A stretch of 64,000 nt of DNA from Pelodera strongyloides (taxonomy: Eukaryota > Nematoda > Chromadorea > Rhabditida > Rhabditidae), in NCBI GenBank assembly GCA_036852015.1, contig JAANDG010000433.1, forward strand, positions 1-64,000, in the 5' to 3' direction. Shown piece by piece: positions 22,400-36,111 of this stretch (position 1 is the first letter of the stretch; each line of letters begins with the position of its first letter). Both the position numbers and the translations under genes were made by a program. The notes beneath the pieces are model-generated. The model was not told the origin of the DNA and searched no databases. It saw only the letters and a list, made by a program, of their open reading frames with translations.

Positions 22400-25300
22400 C
22401 TGAAAATAAAACAATTTTTCATTAAATTAAGTGACGGCGACGTAAGAACACTACTGTCAATACTTGCAAAGTAAATAGAAAAAGAAAATATGAGTAGTGT
22501 AGATGGTATAAATATAGTAGTGAAGAAAAGGAGAGTAAAATGACCATACGAATATAGCGTTGAACAAAAGGCCTTCAGAATCACCTTTGTAGGAGAAGAA
22601 AGAGAGGAATTGCTCAAAAAAATTGTGCACTGAGGTTCGGGACTGATAATCTACTAAATTTAAATACACAATTTTCGTGTTATTTAATCATTTTCTGAAC
22701 TGCATATTAAACTCACAGGCAATAGAAAACACGCTACTAATGTATTAACAAAAGAAAATATGCTAGAAATCATCGTTTTTTGTTGATATTTCTTATTTAA
22801 TTGCAAATTCAAAAAAAAACAAGAGTAGAACAAGAAAAAATAGATGGCTCAATTCATAATGCACATGAAAAGAATCAATAAAGTAAAGTAATAATGTAAA
22901 GTAAGAGTAAATTAATAGAAAAATACCGATCCAAAAGTTTGCAGTAAACTCCAAATGCAGTAGATCCAAAAGTAAATAAATTTGCAGTAAATTCTCAGAT
23001 AATAGATAACACGCTACTAATGAATTAACAAACGAAAATATGCTAGAAATCATCTTTTTGGTTGAAAAATTTTCTTGCAAATACATAATAGTAGAAGAAG
23101 AAAAAATCTATAGAATTAACAAAATACAGATGAAAAGAATTAATAAAGTAATAAAGTAAAGTAATATAATTATTAACACATTTGCAACATGATCCAAAAG
23201 TTTCGTTAAAAATAAATTAGCATGTCTGGCTGATATTGTTTTCACAAATTAGCATGTCTGCGCGATTAGCATATGAGCATTCCCGGTCGCCCGGTCGGGG
23301 CAGGGGTGTCTTTGCAATACATTTGCACTGCAGGATACGTTTCACGGAGTATTAATAACACAAGATCGGAATGAAAGCATTACGAATACAAAAAGGAAAT
23401 AATATAAAGAAATGAGGAAATGTAAGGAAGGAAGAATATAACGGTTAATATTGGAAATATTAAATGTATTTTTTTAAATCTCATAATTATAATAATTTTT
23501 TCATAGGTTATTTACATGTAAGTTTTCTCCAGCATAGCGAACAAAATGATCGACCGGTTTATTTGAATTTGTAGGTTATAACACCTAGAATCTTAATTAT
23601 TGACTTGTTTATTCATTTAGCTAATGTAAAAAGAGAAGGGCAGAGCGTATACTCGTATATATTCCTTTTGTTGGTTATACCAAAGTTAGCTGCCTATCAT
23701 TGGCGCCTTTCTTCGTCTGATCAAAGAACGCACAAATGGGTTTTCAACGCACCACAGCGTCCAACCAACAGTACTTTTCATAGAGAAAAGCGCATTCAGT
23801 TCAAACACTATTATTTATTTTATACACCAGTGCTTAAAGCTTACATGCAATTTGCACAGAAGATTATACATAAACAGGCATTTTGTTTAGATTACTTGTT
23901 TCATAGAAAAAACGGAGGAACCTACAGTTGGTTATGGTGCAAGGTTTGTTCGTGGGCCACTACGCGAGCTTTTAGTGTGTTTTCCCAACTGCTGTCGTCA
24001 CTACTCATCATATAATCAATTATCACCAAATCATCGGTGACCGGTCCCCAAACGGTTTTTTCAGTGAAAGTCATTTGGTGATCGGCATACAAAAGGTTTT
24101 TTCTGTGGGTTCGGCAATAAATGACATCGGACCTAATCGACATCGCCTCACCTATAGGCCCGCTTTCTCAGTTACCACCGATTTATTTAACACATTACTT
24201 TTAATTTAACTTACTTTACTTCTAAAGGCATAATTAAGTTGATATTCACATTCTTTCCTTGTCCTTACTTCTCCAGCTTTGTAGTTAACCTACCGTTTTT
24301 AAACTATCGTATTTGTGCATTTTTTTTCTTCGTCGTTTTTGTCGGCCTTTGTTTTTTAGGGTGAGAGGGTATTGGTAATAATTTAATCCACATTGTTGTT
24401 AGCTTTTCATGGTATTTTGTAATATTAAAAAAACATTGTTGCTTGTTGTTTTTTTTTTTTTTTTGAGATTATATGACCTTAGTTTTTTAGGGGGAGAGGG
24501 TTACCTACGTGTGTTTGTAATAATTTTAGTACACGTTGTTGTTAGTTTTTGGGATAATATCAACTACGTATTGCTGTTATTCCTTCCCTTAGGTATTAGA
24601 CGAATCGCTTAAATTTTCCTTGTTTGGTTTTGGGGAATGTAATAAGTTGATAACTTATTCTTAGTAGTAATATTAGTATTAATATTTTCATTATTATATA
24701 ACTTAATAACTTCTGAAAAATAATATCTGCCAAACTAATAATATTTGTAAAAGTTAATATGGTTAATATATTCAGAAGATCATGAACTTCGCCGTCTGGA
24801 CGCCTACTTAATTAAAAAATAACTGGACGGCGCCCACACATCGAAGTCATATAAAAGCCTATAGTTAAAAGAATAATTTGGCGATATATGGAGGCTCGCA
24901 ACAAAGCTGATTACTTAATCAATTGGTAAATATTGATTTGTATACTTAATTAGCCACGATACTGTAGGAGCACCGTCCGGGAACGGAACCGTGTTGTTTA
25001 TTTCTCTTTTCATTCCCAATGTCAAAAGTGTGTTACATCGAATTTTGCTATAATTGAGTAATCCCACATTGATATCCAATAAGACTGTAAGCTTTTAGTG
25101 ATATTCTATTTCTCTACTTCTATCACCTGTTCAACTATTTTGTACGTTATCGGTGCATTTTAAATGTTTCTTATTAATTTTATATCACGTTGCCTTTTGT
25201 TCAAATAAATCATAGGATCTGCATTGGATGTGCGATGTTGTTACATAAATAAATACTGTTACATAGAGTGGTTTGTCCTAGTTTATATAGCACAACCGAA

Positions 25301-26113
25301 ATCATACATAACAATATTTCTTATTGAAATAATTCAAAGAAAAATCACGGAACTGAGTACATAGAAAACTTCCAATTCTCAGAAGTTAGCTAATCTTTGA
25401 TATTTTTCACAAGAAAAATGTGATTCACAAATTAAATTAAATTCAGTTGTGTAAAAACCGTTTATCGCGTAATCTCCATAATCATGAATCGGTATCATTT
25501 TGCTATATAAACCCCTAAACGAGATTAAACCTGGATGCATTTTTATTGTTTTTTTTTATATCTTGTGTGACTCACCGAAGTGCACGTTTGTAGTGTCAAC
25601 ATTGCACAATTTTTGTTAGGGCGGGGCCAGCCATAGTAAACGGGTCATATATAAGCATTTACTTAGGATGCAAACCTTTAATATACATATTTTGCAGTTT
25701 TCTCTTATTTTTTAATATTTTTCAAGTACACAACCAGGCTGAATAAATCTGAAATTACGTTCTATTACGAAATATTGCACAATATTTCGTAATATCCTTT
25801 TGCTGGCTGTATGCTAATATATTAGTATCTTACCGAGATATATCACTCCTTAGCCGGTGCCCTTGATTTTAGTTCAAATAAGTAAGCAATTCTGGAAATT
25901 TAATGATTGAGTTAGTTAACAATATATTTTCAGTTGTATACTATACACTCTATATCATCGCGTAGCTACAGTTGACAGTTCACGCTATGTATGTATATGT
26001 ACAGTTTTACGTTACTTTGTGAACAATGTTTATTTATTTAATTTCAGTGTAAAACAGGTACGGTCTCCGCCTCCCTCAAGCTGCGTGCGCGACCAGATTC
26101 GCAAGTCGCAACA
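22400..26113. other. AT-rich intergenic region
   Basis: No convincing gene. A partial duplication places similar sequence at about 22690-22830 and 22985-23085 (both with AACACGCTACTAATG). A 136-codon plus-strand frame starting at 23605 has no conserved motif. Sequence near 24020-24110 (GGTGACCGG, TTTGGTGAT) resembles fragments at 37.7 kb and 43.9 kb and may be transposon-derived. An outron-like 5' region with acceptor AATTTCAG ends at 26048, before the gene at 26114. Confidence 0.5.
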
Positions 26114-29100
26114 ATGCGCGACAGCGAATACATCGCATACAAGTCGCGTCGTCGCCCCGAGAGCCGTCGTATCTACAAATCAGTGGATAAATTGTACAAG
26201 GAAACACTCACTTCGCGTTCTTTCACTAAAGATGTGGAGGGATTTCCATGGAGGGCCATGTCTACGGTAAACAAATTTAATATAGTTTAAAGCGCCGGGT
26301 CATATAAAAGTAAAGAACTTACTTTCTTCTGCAGAAAGAGTTGGAAGTAGGATTAATTAATAAGAACAGCTCAAGAAAAATTAATAAATTTTAAGGCAAA
26401 AAAGATTCGTTTCGGGGAAAAATTCCGCGATTCTGTTAGTTTCAACACGGAATATTCAATGAACAAACACAAGAGATGGGAGGTTAGTGGAATTATACAG
26501 TTTTTCTTTCATTTACATTATAGCATGGCTAGCTATGATTGCAGAATTCAAGTTGTATGTTCTATAAGCTTAATTTCTTCGATTGCGCGACAATGTTCCA
26601 TTTCTTCTAGAGTGTCACGCCTGAAACTCTCCTCGCTGATTGTGATGCTGAAAAGGCCAATTATTGTGTTGTCAATGAATATCTCAACACTAGCTGCTGG
26701 GGCTCAGGTACTTCATGAAACAATCGACCCTATTTATTTATCCTCATCTTGCCAACCCTTTGCCGCGTTTATCTTGTGTGCCACCGCGGAGGCAGATGAT
26801 AGCCGCCGCACACACGCCGCTTGCGTGCTCCTCAGTTGTATTGTTCTTTTTTTAGGTAAAAGAGCTGGAAGCGCAGTCCACTGGCTGAACCCCGACACGA
26901 CCACTACTACATCAAAAGGAAAAAGCGCTCATTCCAAGGTAGTGTACTTAAATAAATATAATTATACATTGTCAGTGATTAGCGTGCAGGCACTTGCCCA
27001 TTTTTATACGCTAGTTTGCTAGTTGACCACTAATTTCTCCATGATTTTATCATTTTCTGATCTTTAGATTCTTCATCTTGTAGCCAATGCTAGTGGTATG
27101 AAGCCCAGAACAATTAAGGAAATTCCACACTGGACAAGGGAACACAAGGTTTTTATTTCTTTTTAGCTTTTTACATTCTGTAGGTGTGTCGATAATTAAC
27201 ACAATTGTTTATATGGCCCATTTTGGTTGTGTGTTAGGTTAGGGCAAGCATATATTGAAAATTCTAGGAAACCCCACTAGACGAAAATGGAAAGCTGCGT
27301 ATAACTTACACAATCTACGAGCCAAATCCTGATGCACATATCTACAATAGATATCACATCAATGGGAGCCATTACGGTGAGTTCATAAGAAGATGTGAAG
27401 GCGACAGTGTTTGATCGCTACAAATTTGAACGCAACCGCGTAAGGGAGTTAGAGTTAGTGGCTAAAACAACATTGATTTTGGTCCCTTGTCATTATGCTG
27501 CGTTGTGTAAGCGATCTCTTATGGTTGTCTCCTGAGATTGGTTAAAGGGAGAGGCCCATGAGGAAAAACACTTCCTCAATTTAATTGTACATACTGTCCG
27601 GAGTTTCAGAAATATTACTGTGAAAACCGCATTGCTTGAAGCCTAGAACTCGCATAGTTATTCCCCGGCAAACAGTTCGGCTAGGCACCGTAGCCAGCAA
27701 CGTCAAAATTTGTTTTTACGGTTTATATCCGTTCATTTGCATTCTTTCTCTATATAATAATGGTCAAACGAATAAAGATCATTCCTACGACAATAAAGAG
27801 GCGTTTCCAATACAAGAATGCCCTAAAAGCGCGAGAATTGATTCCGACTACGGTACCTGGCCGAACTCTTTGCAGGGAAATAACTCCGTGAGTAATTATA
27901 ATAATAACTATGCTTTTTAGGTGGATGGAAGCATGAATGCCTGGCTCCATCAGTGTACAAGGTACGTATGTCGAGTGGTCTTTTTCATAAATCGGCTCTT
28001 TGTAGTATGTATCATGACTTATCTTTGCTCTAGTATTTTTTTTTACAAAAATATCTTATTTTCTGTTGATTTAGATTAGACCCGAGGAGCTTGCTTTTGA
28101 TCCCCACTGTGATTTGGATAATTCTATTTCTATGGATTGCAGAAATTCAGTTGGTGGTAACGACGGCGCAACTGAAAATGAATACAAGCATACCGAATTC
28201 AAGTAAGTCTATATATAGCCGTCCCTTGATAGTCACTTATACTCAACCTTTATCACATTGTTATATTGGTCGCGCAGACCTATAAAAACGACTTGATTGT
28301 AGATAATCGATAAAAAAAATATTTGTTCCAGGGCCGATCTTCTTGAATTCCTTCGTCCCTCTGCAATTCGTCGTAAAAGAAAGTCGACAAATGTGACCAA
28401 GGATATTGATTACTTGAATACATCTGATGGAGAGTTTGAGGTCTGAACAATGCAATTGAAGCCGCGGCGCAAAAGTGGTTCCTGCATGGGGAGCTGAGCC
28501 AATTGGGCACCCAAGGTGTTTTGATCTCGGGTTGCTCGCCAGGGGTGCGCAAGAGATGTCCAATTTCAGATGGCGCATTAGCCGCAACCCTTTAAAAATG
28601 CGCTCCCAATTCGCTCCGTAAAATATTCCGCTACCACGGCATTTTAATCAGTGAATGTTTTATTCATTTCGAACTATGGAAAAGTTAGTAAACCAAAGTT
28701 TACAATCTGTAATGCTATGATTTGATAACTTCTTATTTAGTTGGTTGACTTGGATGATTGCCAATGCATGAGTTCTGGATCTTCTTCTACGTCATTCGAC
28801 ATTCTGAACGACAAAACAAGGTACTTTTTCTTTCTTTATTGCTTCTGGGTCTCATTCATGACACAGGTTCAAGACCAGGTTCTTATTCTTTTTCAATCCG
28901 AAAACATTTCATACTCTTCATTAGTTCCCGGTTTCAAGGTATCCTTACCTTATTTTAGAAGCTTTTAAAAGAATTTCAAATAAATACTTCATTTTAGCAA
29001 CAACGACAAGCTCGTTTTCCTCGACCGCCGTTGGCTTCCAGCCCAGAATATTACCGTAAGCCGCGACCGCTGCAGGACCCGCCCACGATTGTTCGATCCG

Positions 29101-31276
29101 CAAATGAACACCGAACTTCATTCTCTAATGGGCAAGGCTGTAGATGAGGTGCACTATAGTTAAATTATAGCCATTGTACATACATATCATAACCTCATCC
29201 AATATGTTCAGTAGTGGCATACGTGTTCCAATCAGCAAACAAGAATACTCAACTAGTCCCTCTATGGTGTTGTTATGAACTTTTTATAAACATCGAGGTA
29301 TTTTAGCCCACGGAAAATTCTGTGTCATGTCCACGGTGTTGTTCTATTCTGGATTTTCCCGAGAAACTTACAGACATGGAAGGACCAGGTATAATCTGGT
29401 TTTTATACTTTCTTTTAAGCAAACGGTCCTGGCCTATGATAGTACTAACATCGTACGGCAGTGGCAGATGTGGAGCATTTCTGTCCGCACTGACATATAT
29501 TTGAATGGTTAGGCTCTCGAAATTTATATGATTTTGTTTTTAGATCCGTTCAACATGATCTGTCCCAATTGTCAGATTCATTTCTGTCCGCACTGTCTAA
29601 AGGAGCCCCATTTCCCAATGAATTGTGAAGATTTTGAGAAATGGGCGAAGAAGTTTGATATTCAATGTGAGTTTGCTTCTGTTTTTTTATAGATATTTTC
29701 ACCCAAGGGCCAATTTATATCCATGTACGTATGTACAAGGCGAAACTTCACACAATCGCCAAGGAAAAAAAACCAGAGTTCGCCACGGTGGATCGGTGGC
29801 GCACCTAGAGCTCACCTCTGGCGCACAAGTGGCGCAATTAGAAAAAAGAGCCGCAAGAGCGTCAAATGGATTTACACACCTTTCGCACTCGCCCCAACAT
29901 TTCCAACAGGGGTCAGCCATCATTGCGCGGCAACTGCGCTGTTTCTCAACAGTGAGTGATTATGCCTTATGACCCAAAGGTACCCTCTGCTGCTTAATAA
30001 GTAATATTATGTAAAGCCTATTTTCAGACGCTCTTTCTACAAACAAAATTGAAGCTTCCCTCAGAAGAATTACTTGCCCATGTGGTAGCGCCTTTGAGGT
30101 ACCGTTCTGTTTACAATTTAGATATCGTGTATAAAAGGTAAATTTAATTATTTATTTTTGTTTTCTATCTTCACAAATTGTCTATCTTCAGGCCGGCGAC
30201 TTAATCAAGACCGTTGTGTGTCCCGGGTGTCATCGTCGATACGATCCGACGGACAAACTTCGCTTCAGACACAGAATTGCGGTCTTCAACGAGGGACACC
30301 ACTTCAGGAAATGGAGAGTGTCTTTGAAGCCTGTGAGTTTTAGTTACTGTATATTATGATGTATTGTCCAGGCGATATTCAAATCGATTCAACTAATAGA
30401 TCACAAATTCCTTGATTGACATTTACAGAGCTCAGATATGTGAGTAACTCTGATTGTATGGCACGAAGGTAAATTCGGATAAACGGATTGTGTATGGAAA
30501 TCCTTTTATGTGATTACCCTGCTTTTCTGCACGCGTAATAAACTACAACGAATTAATATAAACTATTTTACTGACAGATTAAATTGAGTTATGCTAAGCC
30601 ATTTCAGAAGTTTCGAATGAAGGATGTCCACATCGAAAATATTGATCTCAAACCGAGAATCGCCCGAGAATTTGCAGAGGTGAGCGGAACTTTTAGCAAT
30701 TTGTGATTGATCTACTTGTAAATTTTCTGGCACGACAGCACTTCCAGCAAGGTTTCCTATGGATATTGCTGAAACATGCTGAAGCAGCCTTCCTTTCCAG
30801 ATGGCAGTTTGTGCGCGAAAGATGCGCGAAGATGTCTGTCGCGGCGGATATCTCAAGCACGAATTTGCGGCTATTGGTTTGGACAGGCAGTGGCGCTTGG
30901 CTGAAGCGGATCGAATTAAAATGGTACAATTCCCTTGTGCAAACTACAAAATATGATAAGCGAAGTGATTGCTGCAAATTCGTTCTGTCTTTTTGTGGTA
31001 ACCATAAGAATATACAAGACTGTTAAATTATTGATTTATCTCAATTGATTTATCGATTCCCTTCAGATTCTCCAATTGATTGAACATGGTTCGGGATGGC
31101 TGTATATGAACAGACATGCAGGAAATAAAAACTGGGCTCAAGTGAGGAAGGCAATCGGGGAGGCACTGGTGCGGATGAAACATTTTAATAAACAAGCGTT
31201 TTTTAATTACCATCAAAAGGGGGCAAACAACTTTGAAGATTTTCTGCGGAATTTGCAGTTTCTGAAAAATACGTAG
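26114..31276 (+). CDS. IBR-type zinc-binding protein, RBR E3 ligase-related
   Basis: About 650 codons in exons 26114-26266, 26335-26346 (12 nt, uncertain), 26396-26482, 26611-26707, 26856-26938, 27068-27148, 27268-27376, 27921-27961, 28075-28202, 28332-28440, 28741-28820, 28998-29148, 29307-29388, 29544-29666, 30028-30098, 30192-30332, 30608-30679, 30801-30923 and 31067-31276; phases agree at every join. Exons 29307-29666 encode SCPRCCSILDF then ICPNCQIHFCPHCLKEPHF and PMNC, matching the IBR pattern C-x2-C-x4-C-x2-C-x4-H-x4-C. Exons 30028-30332 add a second Cys cluster (CPCGSAFEAGDL, VVCPGCHRRY). No canonical RING1 was seen and only this partial second module, so ligase activity is inferred, not shown. 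ATG at 26114 follows an open region starting at acceptor 26048, suiting trans-splicing. Donor after 28440 is weak (GTCTGA). AATAAA lies at 31495-31500. Confidence 0.8.
27546..27893 (+). mobile_element. truncated TTAA MITE (AGGGAGAGGCC family)
   Basis: Left end AGGGAGAGGCCCATGAG next to TTAA (27542-27545). Matches the first 350 bp of the full copy at 37889 but lacks the last 100 bp and the right inverted end. Lies in an intron of the IBR gene, ending 27 bp before the exon at 27921. Confidence 0.75.
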
Positions 31277-32476
31277 TACTTTTTTTGTGAGATACTATTG
31301 ACAATGACTAGTTTTGTCCCGAATTACCAGGATAATTATATTGTAAATTATGTCACTTCCTTTCCAGAAGTTCCTCGACACCCTCCTCTCAAATTTCGCG
31401 TCATTGGATTTATGCGTGATCTACAGTACCTTCTGGGAAATGACTGACTGCATCGCTACCATGGTTACAGTACTCCAAAAGGCAATTACCAGTAAATAAA
31501 CGTTGTGATATATAATTGCCATGTTACGTAGTAATAGTGTCAGCAATGAGAGGTTAGTTAGCACTGTCCACTTGCGCATTGCAATGTAAATGCTAAGAAG
31601 TACGCTCTCCTTGTCATGTGTGCCCTAGAATCTCGCTGTCAGTTTTACGTAAATTTTTAGATGTTGCAAGATGCCAGTCAAAAATAAACACTATATTATG
31701 TAGATATTGGGTCCTGTGTATAGAAGTATTTTTCCATCGCAATACGTTGGCTTTAGTCATGCCTTTTTATTTATTTTGGTTGTAAAATTGTAATTTCTTT
31801 ACATGATTCTAAAGTAAAATGGGTATCTGGCCTCTGGCGGGTTCTGTATTTATTTATGTACGTAAGTGCCAAAAAAATGTTTCAAGGTCTCACTCGGTAT
31901 CCAAGTCGCGCTTAACCTTCGTAAGGTAGATACATCTCGCCTATTTTTGTCTAGTGATTGTTTCAATAAACGTAAACCTTTATAATACGCAGATTTATAA
32001 TGATTACGCACGAAAGTTATCCTTACATTCGCATTGAATTACCAAGCATACACAATACACATACACAATCAAACAATAAGTAAAAACAGTATAACATATA
32101 TTTATTCAACAACGATAACCAAAACACAAGAGCGGTGAACATAAGGCAAATGATTAGTAGTGTCAAGCGTATATCAAATATTTACAAGGAGAGACTGACA
32201 GAGAGGTTTTGAATAACCATAATATCGCAAGATTATTACAGTGTGCATATACAGAGGACTATTTACAGAGACTATTTACAGAGACTATGTACAAAGAGAA
32301 TTTGATGGATAAAAACAAGACACTATGTAAATCCAAAAAATGTTGTGCTTATGTACATCCACCAAATTCTCAGCTCACCCGATCCAGCCGTTCAGTTGGC
32401 CCTCCGCTCCTTCCGCTTTCACCACGCTCCCTCCGCATCCATCAGCGTGTCGGTCCTCGGCTCTCCACCTTTAGTC

Positions 32477-32655
32477 GATGTCCCCTTGGGTAGGGAGAGG
32501 TCCAACACCGGACTCCCGGGGGTCTGGACCTCCCTCCCCCAACCCGCACCCCGAGGGAGTGCAACTCCCAGAGGAGCCCCGATTTAGACCGACGCTCCAG
32601 GGTTCGACCATACTCTTTTCGGGTTTGGAAAAGTCACCACAGCCAGGGTAAACTT
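32477..32655 (-). repeat. GC-rich dispersed repeat, inverted copy of 15.7 kb
   Basis: Reverse complement resembles 15690-15875, including the TACCCAAGG, CCCCCGGGAGTCC and GGCTGTGGTGACTTTT blocks. The short open frames across it are composition effects. Confidence 0.6.
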
Positions 32656-32771
32656 ACCTGGGTACTTACCTGCCCTCCTTCGCTTCATTGATTTGCCCCC
32701 ACTTAGTTACGGTATTTCTTACGGAAGGCAGCTTCGACGTTCAGAACACTCCTGAAAGGATAAACATGTTT

Positions 32772-33358
32772 AAAACTAAAAAAACATCAAGGGCGTTAAT
32801 ACTTAATACTCATACTACACTAACAAAACAAAGCAGCATAAATTCAAAGCCATACGAAAAAATGAGAAGTACTCTATTATGCAAGGATGAAAAGAAGAAA
32901 ACAACAATAAAACTTTCTACCTGACAATAAGCACAAGAACGGATTCGAATGAAAAAAAATAATTAGAATACTCCACACTCCACGGAAAATCCAAATTTGC
33001 ATGTCTGACCAAATATGCTAATATGCTATGCTAATCAGCGCGCCCATTTTTGTGAGAATACTGCGAGAAAACTAAAAAAAACATCAAGGGCGTTAATACT
33101 TAATACTCATACTACACTAACAAAATAAAGCAGCATAAATTCAAAGCCATTCGAAAAAATGAGAAGTACTCTATTATGCAAGGATGAAAAGAAGAAAACA
33201 ACAATAAAACTTTCCACCTGACAATAAGCACAAGAACGGATTCGAATGAAAAAAATAATTAGAATACTCCACACTCCACGGAAAATCCAAATTTGCATGT
33301 TCTGACCAAATATGCTGATATGCTATGCTAATCAGCGCGCGCATTTTTGTGAGAATAC
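32772..33358. repeat. two-unit tandem direct duplication, 297 bp period
   Basis: 32772-33061 and 33069-33358 are nearly identical (AAAACTAAAAAAACATC through GTGAGAATAC), differing at a handful of sites, so the duplication is young. Confidence 0.9.
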
Positions 33359-33752
33359 GGCTATGGCTGAAGTCGATCACGGCATTAGGAATTAGTAGTA
33401 GAAAATAAATGATGTGACTCCTTTACAAAAAAAATCTGCTGGAAAACGGAACACACAAAAATGTAAAAAAAAAACTGTGCTCTTGTGTTTGATTTGATAA
33501 TGAAATTATTTTCACGCCGTTTTTTTGCTTGAAAAAAGGCGATTTGATTATTTGATAATGAAACCTTGTCGATACGCAATAAGCTTCGTTGGATATTATA
33601 TTTGTAAGTATACTCTGATGTCTGACGATTCGTGATTCTACTTACTACATGGATGGACGTACTATTCGGTGCGTTCACCAATATGAATAGCGGAAGCGAA
33701 TGATGTTTGGAAACTTTATTATTTGAAAGATAAGGGTGATTTCTTTATTCAA

Positions 33753-36078
33753 TTATGGTGTAGGTGGCATCCAAATGTCTTTCTGACGGGCGAAATCCCG
33801 CCCATCTGGCGTCCGGAATACGGCGCTATACTTCTCCGGCATCCTTCGCCACGTGACCTCAACCGACGACTGGTAGTCTAAAATGCAAATTAAATATGTT
33901 TTATTGTTTATAAACAAAGACCGGCTAATTACAAAAAATGTTCTGTAAATTCTCCATGTTTCACGGCATTGTTAAAGGGAATATGTATGCCCTTTTTGAA
34001 GTTAAGGTGTGTTGATAGAATGTATGTTCCCCATTAAGGAAACAATAACAAAAGTTGTTCAAAGATCCCCAGTTAGCAGAAAATAAACCACAAAGTTCAT
34101 CCTTTCCATAGTAAACGCGTTACTTGAGACGATGCCATACATCGACGGGGTCAATGGAAATTTTTTCAAATATACATACAGATATCGTGAAATTGCATTA
34201 CTCAGAGACATATTTGCATGCAAATTCGAATATTCACATTTGCATATTCAGCCGCCTATTTAAAGTCACGTCTGGTGTGGAAACTCTAGTTTTGCGTGTG
34301 TTTTGCGCATTTTGAGTGCCTACATATTCGCTTTAAATTTGAAAGCGTGAAGTAGATATAATTGTCCCACACGATGCTTTTTTGAGAAATTATTTGCTTG
34401 TTGTATGAGATCAATTCAGTAAAAGGTCTGACCTGAAGTTGAAATCTTGTTTTTTGTAAAACTTTTGTTTTTTTAAACTTCAACTTGTACTTTGTAATTT
34501 TGTAAAATCGCGCACCTCCACAGTTTTGACGTAATATAACGGACGGCGGTGTCTCTAGTTTTGGAGGTGGTGCTAGATCATCTTCCTCTAGAAGAGTACC
34601 CAATTCTCTAATATAGGCGATGGCTTTTTTGAGCGTGTCCACCTAAAAAATAAGCACTGTAGGCTTAAGTAAAACAATATTCTTCTGCAAACCCATGATA
34701 TCTACCAAGTACCAAGGTTAATGTTAGGCTGGTTTCATGCGAAACCTCTTTTTAAGATAAGCATATACTGTTAAAAAACGATAGTGGTAAATGTAAATTA
34801 CCTTTGACAGCTTCTTCCCTTCACAACGAATGGGACCACCCGGAAGACGATGACGAAGTTTGTCAAAGCCTTTGTTGATACTAAATTGATATATATGTTA
34901 TGCTATTACTAAAGACTAAGGGCCAGAAATGTCGCCTTCACCGTAGCAAACATCGGCTCCAAGTTCGCAACGTAATGGAACTTTCGTAAGATCGTACTGG
35001 GACTTTGTTTACGCGTAAAACTTATTTGTAATGTGTATTTCGGAGAATAAACCTTAAAATTTCCGGAAAGAGGTTATCAGAAAAATTGCGCTATCAGTAG
35101 TACTGTAGTGATCCTACATTGCGGGGCCATGAGCCGTATGATATATGAATCAGCTACAGTATAGTTGCTCGTATGGTCGAAAAATGAAATTGAAAAATTA
35201 TTGATTTATTGGTGCCAACCTGTTCATTCGTCGCCTCTCACGCTCATTGGCTGCTCTTCTCTGCTTTGTCGACGTCTTCTTATTTGGGAATTCAGAAAGC
35301 TGGAAAAAAATTATAATATAAAACTTCCATAAATAAATTCATGACATAATGGTATCTGCACAGGAAAGTGAAAACCCCGTTTTCACCCCGATTCTTTCAA
35401 AAACCCCGATTGCGCCCCTTCACATCTCAATATTGCTCCGATCACAAATAAGCTGGGCTAAATTTGGACATAAAGGTATTTAGTATAGAGTGTTAAACAA
35501 TCTAGTCATCAACTATGAACAATCTTGATAAGATATTGAGTGTAAATTTACGCATTTATCATCTGACCGGATTATTTCCCTTTACAGTAATAAAGTATAA
35601 GTGTCTGGCATTACACTCAATGATTATATGGTTTACTTCTAGGTTAAATATTTATTATGTTATATATTTTTGCTTGTACCTGATCATTATCCGTGGACCC
35701 ATCATCCTGTGTGTCGTTCTCACCAAACATTTCGTCTGAATATCCACTTTCTGTGTCCATTTGATGCTCCGAATAGTGGGGCATCATGGTGCATGGATCT
35801 AAACAGTCGACTACTGTACTTACAGCAAGTAAATTATGTGAGAATTAGTTTACCATGGCGAACGTATTATGTGGTGCAGGACCAATGACCACATTTTATT
35901 AGACATTTTATTAGATTCAACCGCATTCTTAGTGATGACTCTTGAGAGATTCTTTGGCATTTCAAGTGCATATAAACAAAATTTAAAATAAGCAAGGCCT
36001 ACCCGTATTTTGCTGCATATAGGACGAGTAGCCGCAAGGAATGTGCATGTAGGCAACATAGTCACTGTTCATCATCAT
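33753..36078 (-). CDS. achaete-scute-type bHLH transcription factor
   Basis: 201 residues from six exons: 36078-36003, 35798-35680, 35299-35220, 34880-34802, 34642-34516 and 33877-33753 (TAA). All phases agree. Residues about 77-145 form a basic helix-loop-helix: basic region KQRRAANERERRRMN, helix 1 SINKGFDKLRHRLP, loop GGPIRCEG, helix 2 KKLSKVDTLKKAIAYIRELG. KLSKVDTL is the achaete-scute family hallmark; such factors dimerise and bind E-box DNA in the nucleus, typically promoting neuronal fate. The N-terminus is Met/Tyr-rich then acidic (SGYSDEMFGENDTQDD); the C-terminus ends IWMPPTP. ATG lies directly after TTCAG at 36079-36084, suiting trans-splicing. A palindromic MITE begins 33 bp upstream. 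AATAAA on the minus strand near 33715-33720 and 33744-33749. Which worm ortholog it matches (hlh-3/-4/-6/-14/-19 group) is not settled. Confidence 0.9.
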
Positions 36079-36111
36079 CTGAAGATATATTTGTTTATAG
36101 CTTATTGTTAA

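Larger units (their letters stand above)
31277..33752. other. intergenic, repeats
   Basis: 3' flank of the IBR gene (AATAAA at 31495), then no gene recognised. Holds a GC-rich repeat at 32477-32655 and a recent tandem duplication at 32772-33358. Confidence 0.55.

Noticed and set aside
23605..24015. 136-codon plus-strand frame
   Set aside because: No motif, no splice or 3' signals; may overlap transposon debris. Length alone is weak support.
32209..32587. Frames in the GC-rich repeat
   Set aside because: They cover the dispersed repeat shared with 15.7 kb and are not conserved as a frame.
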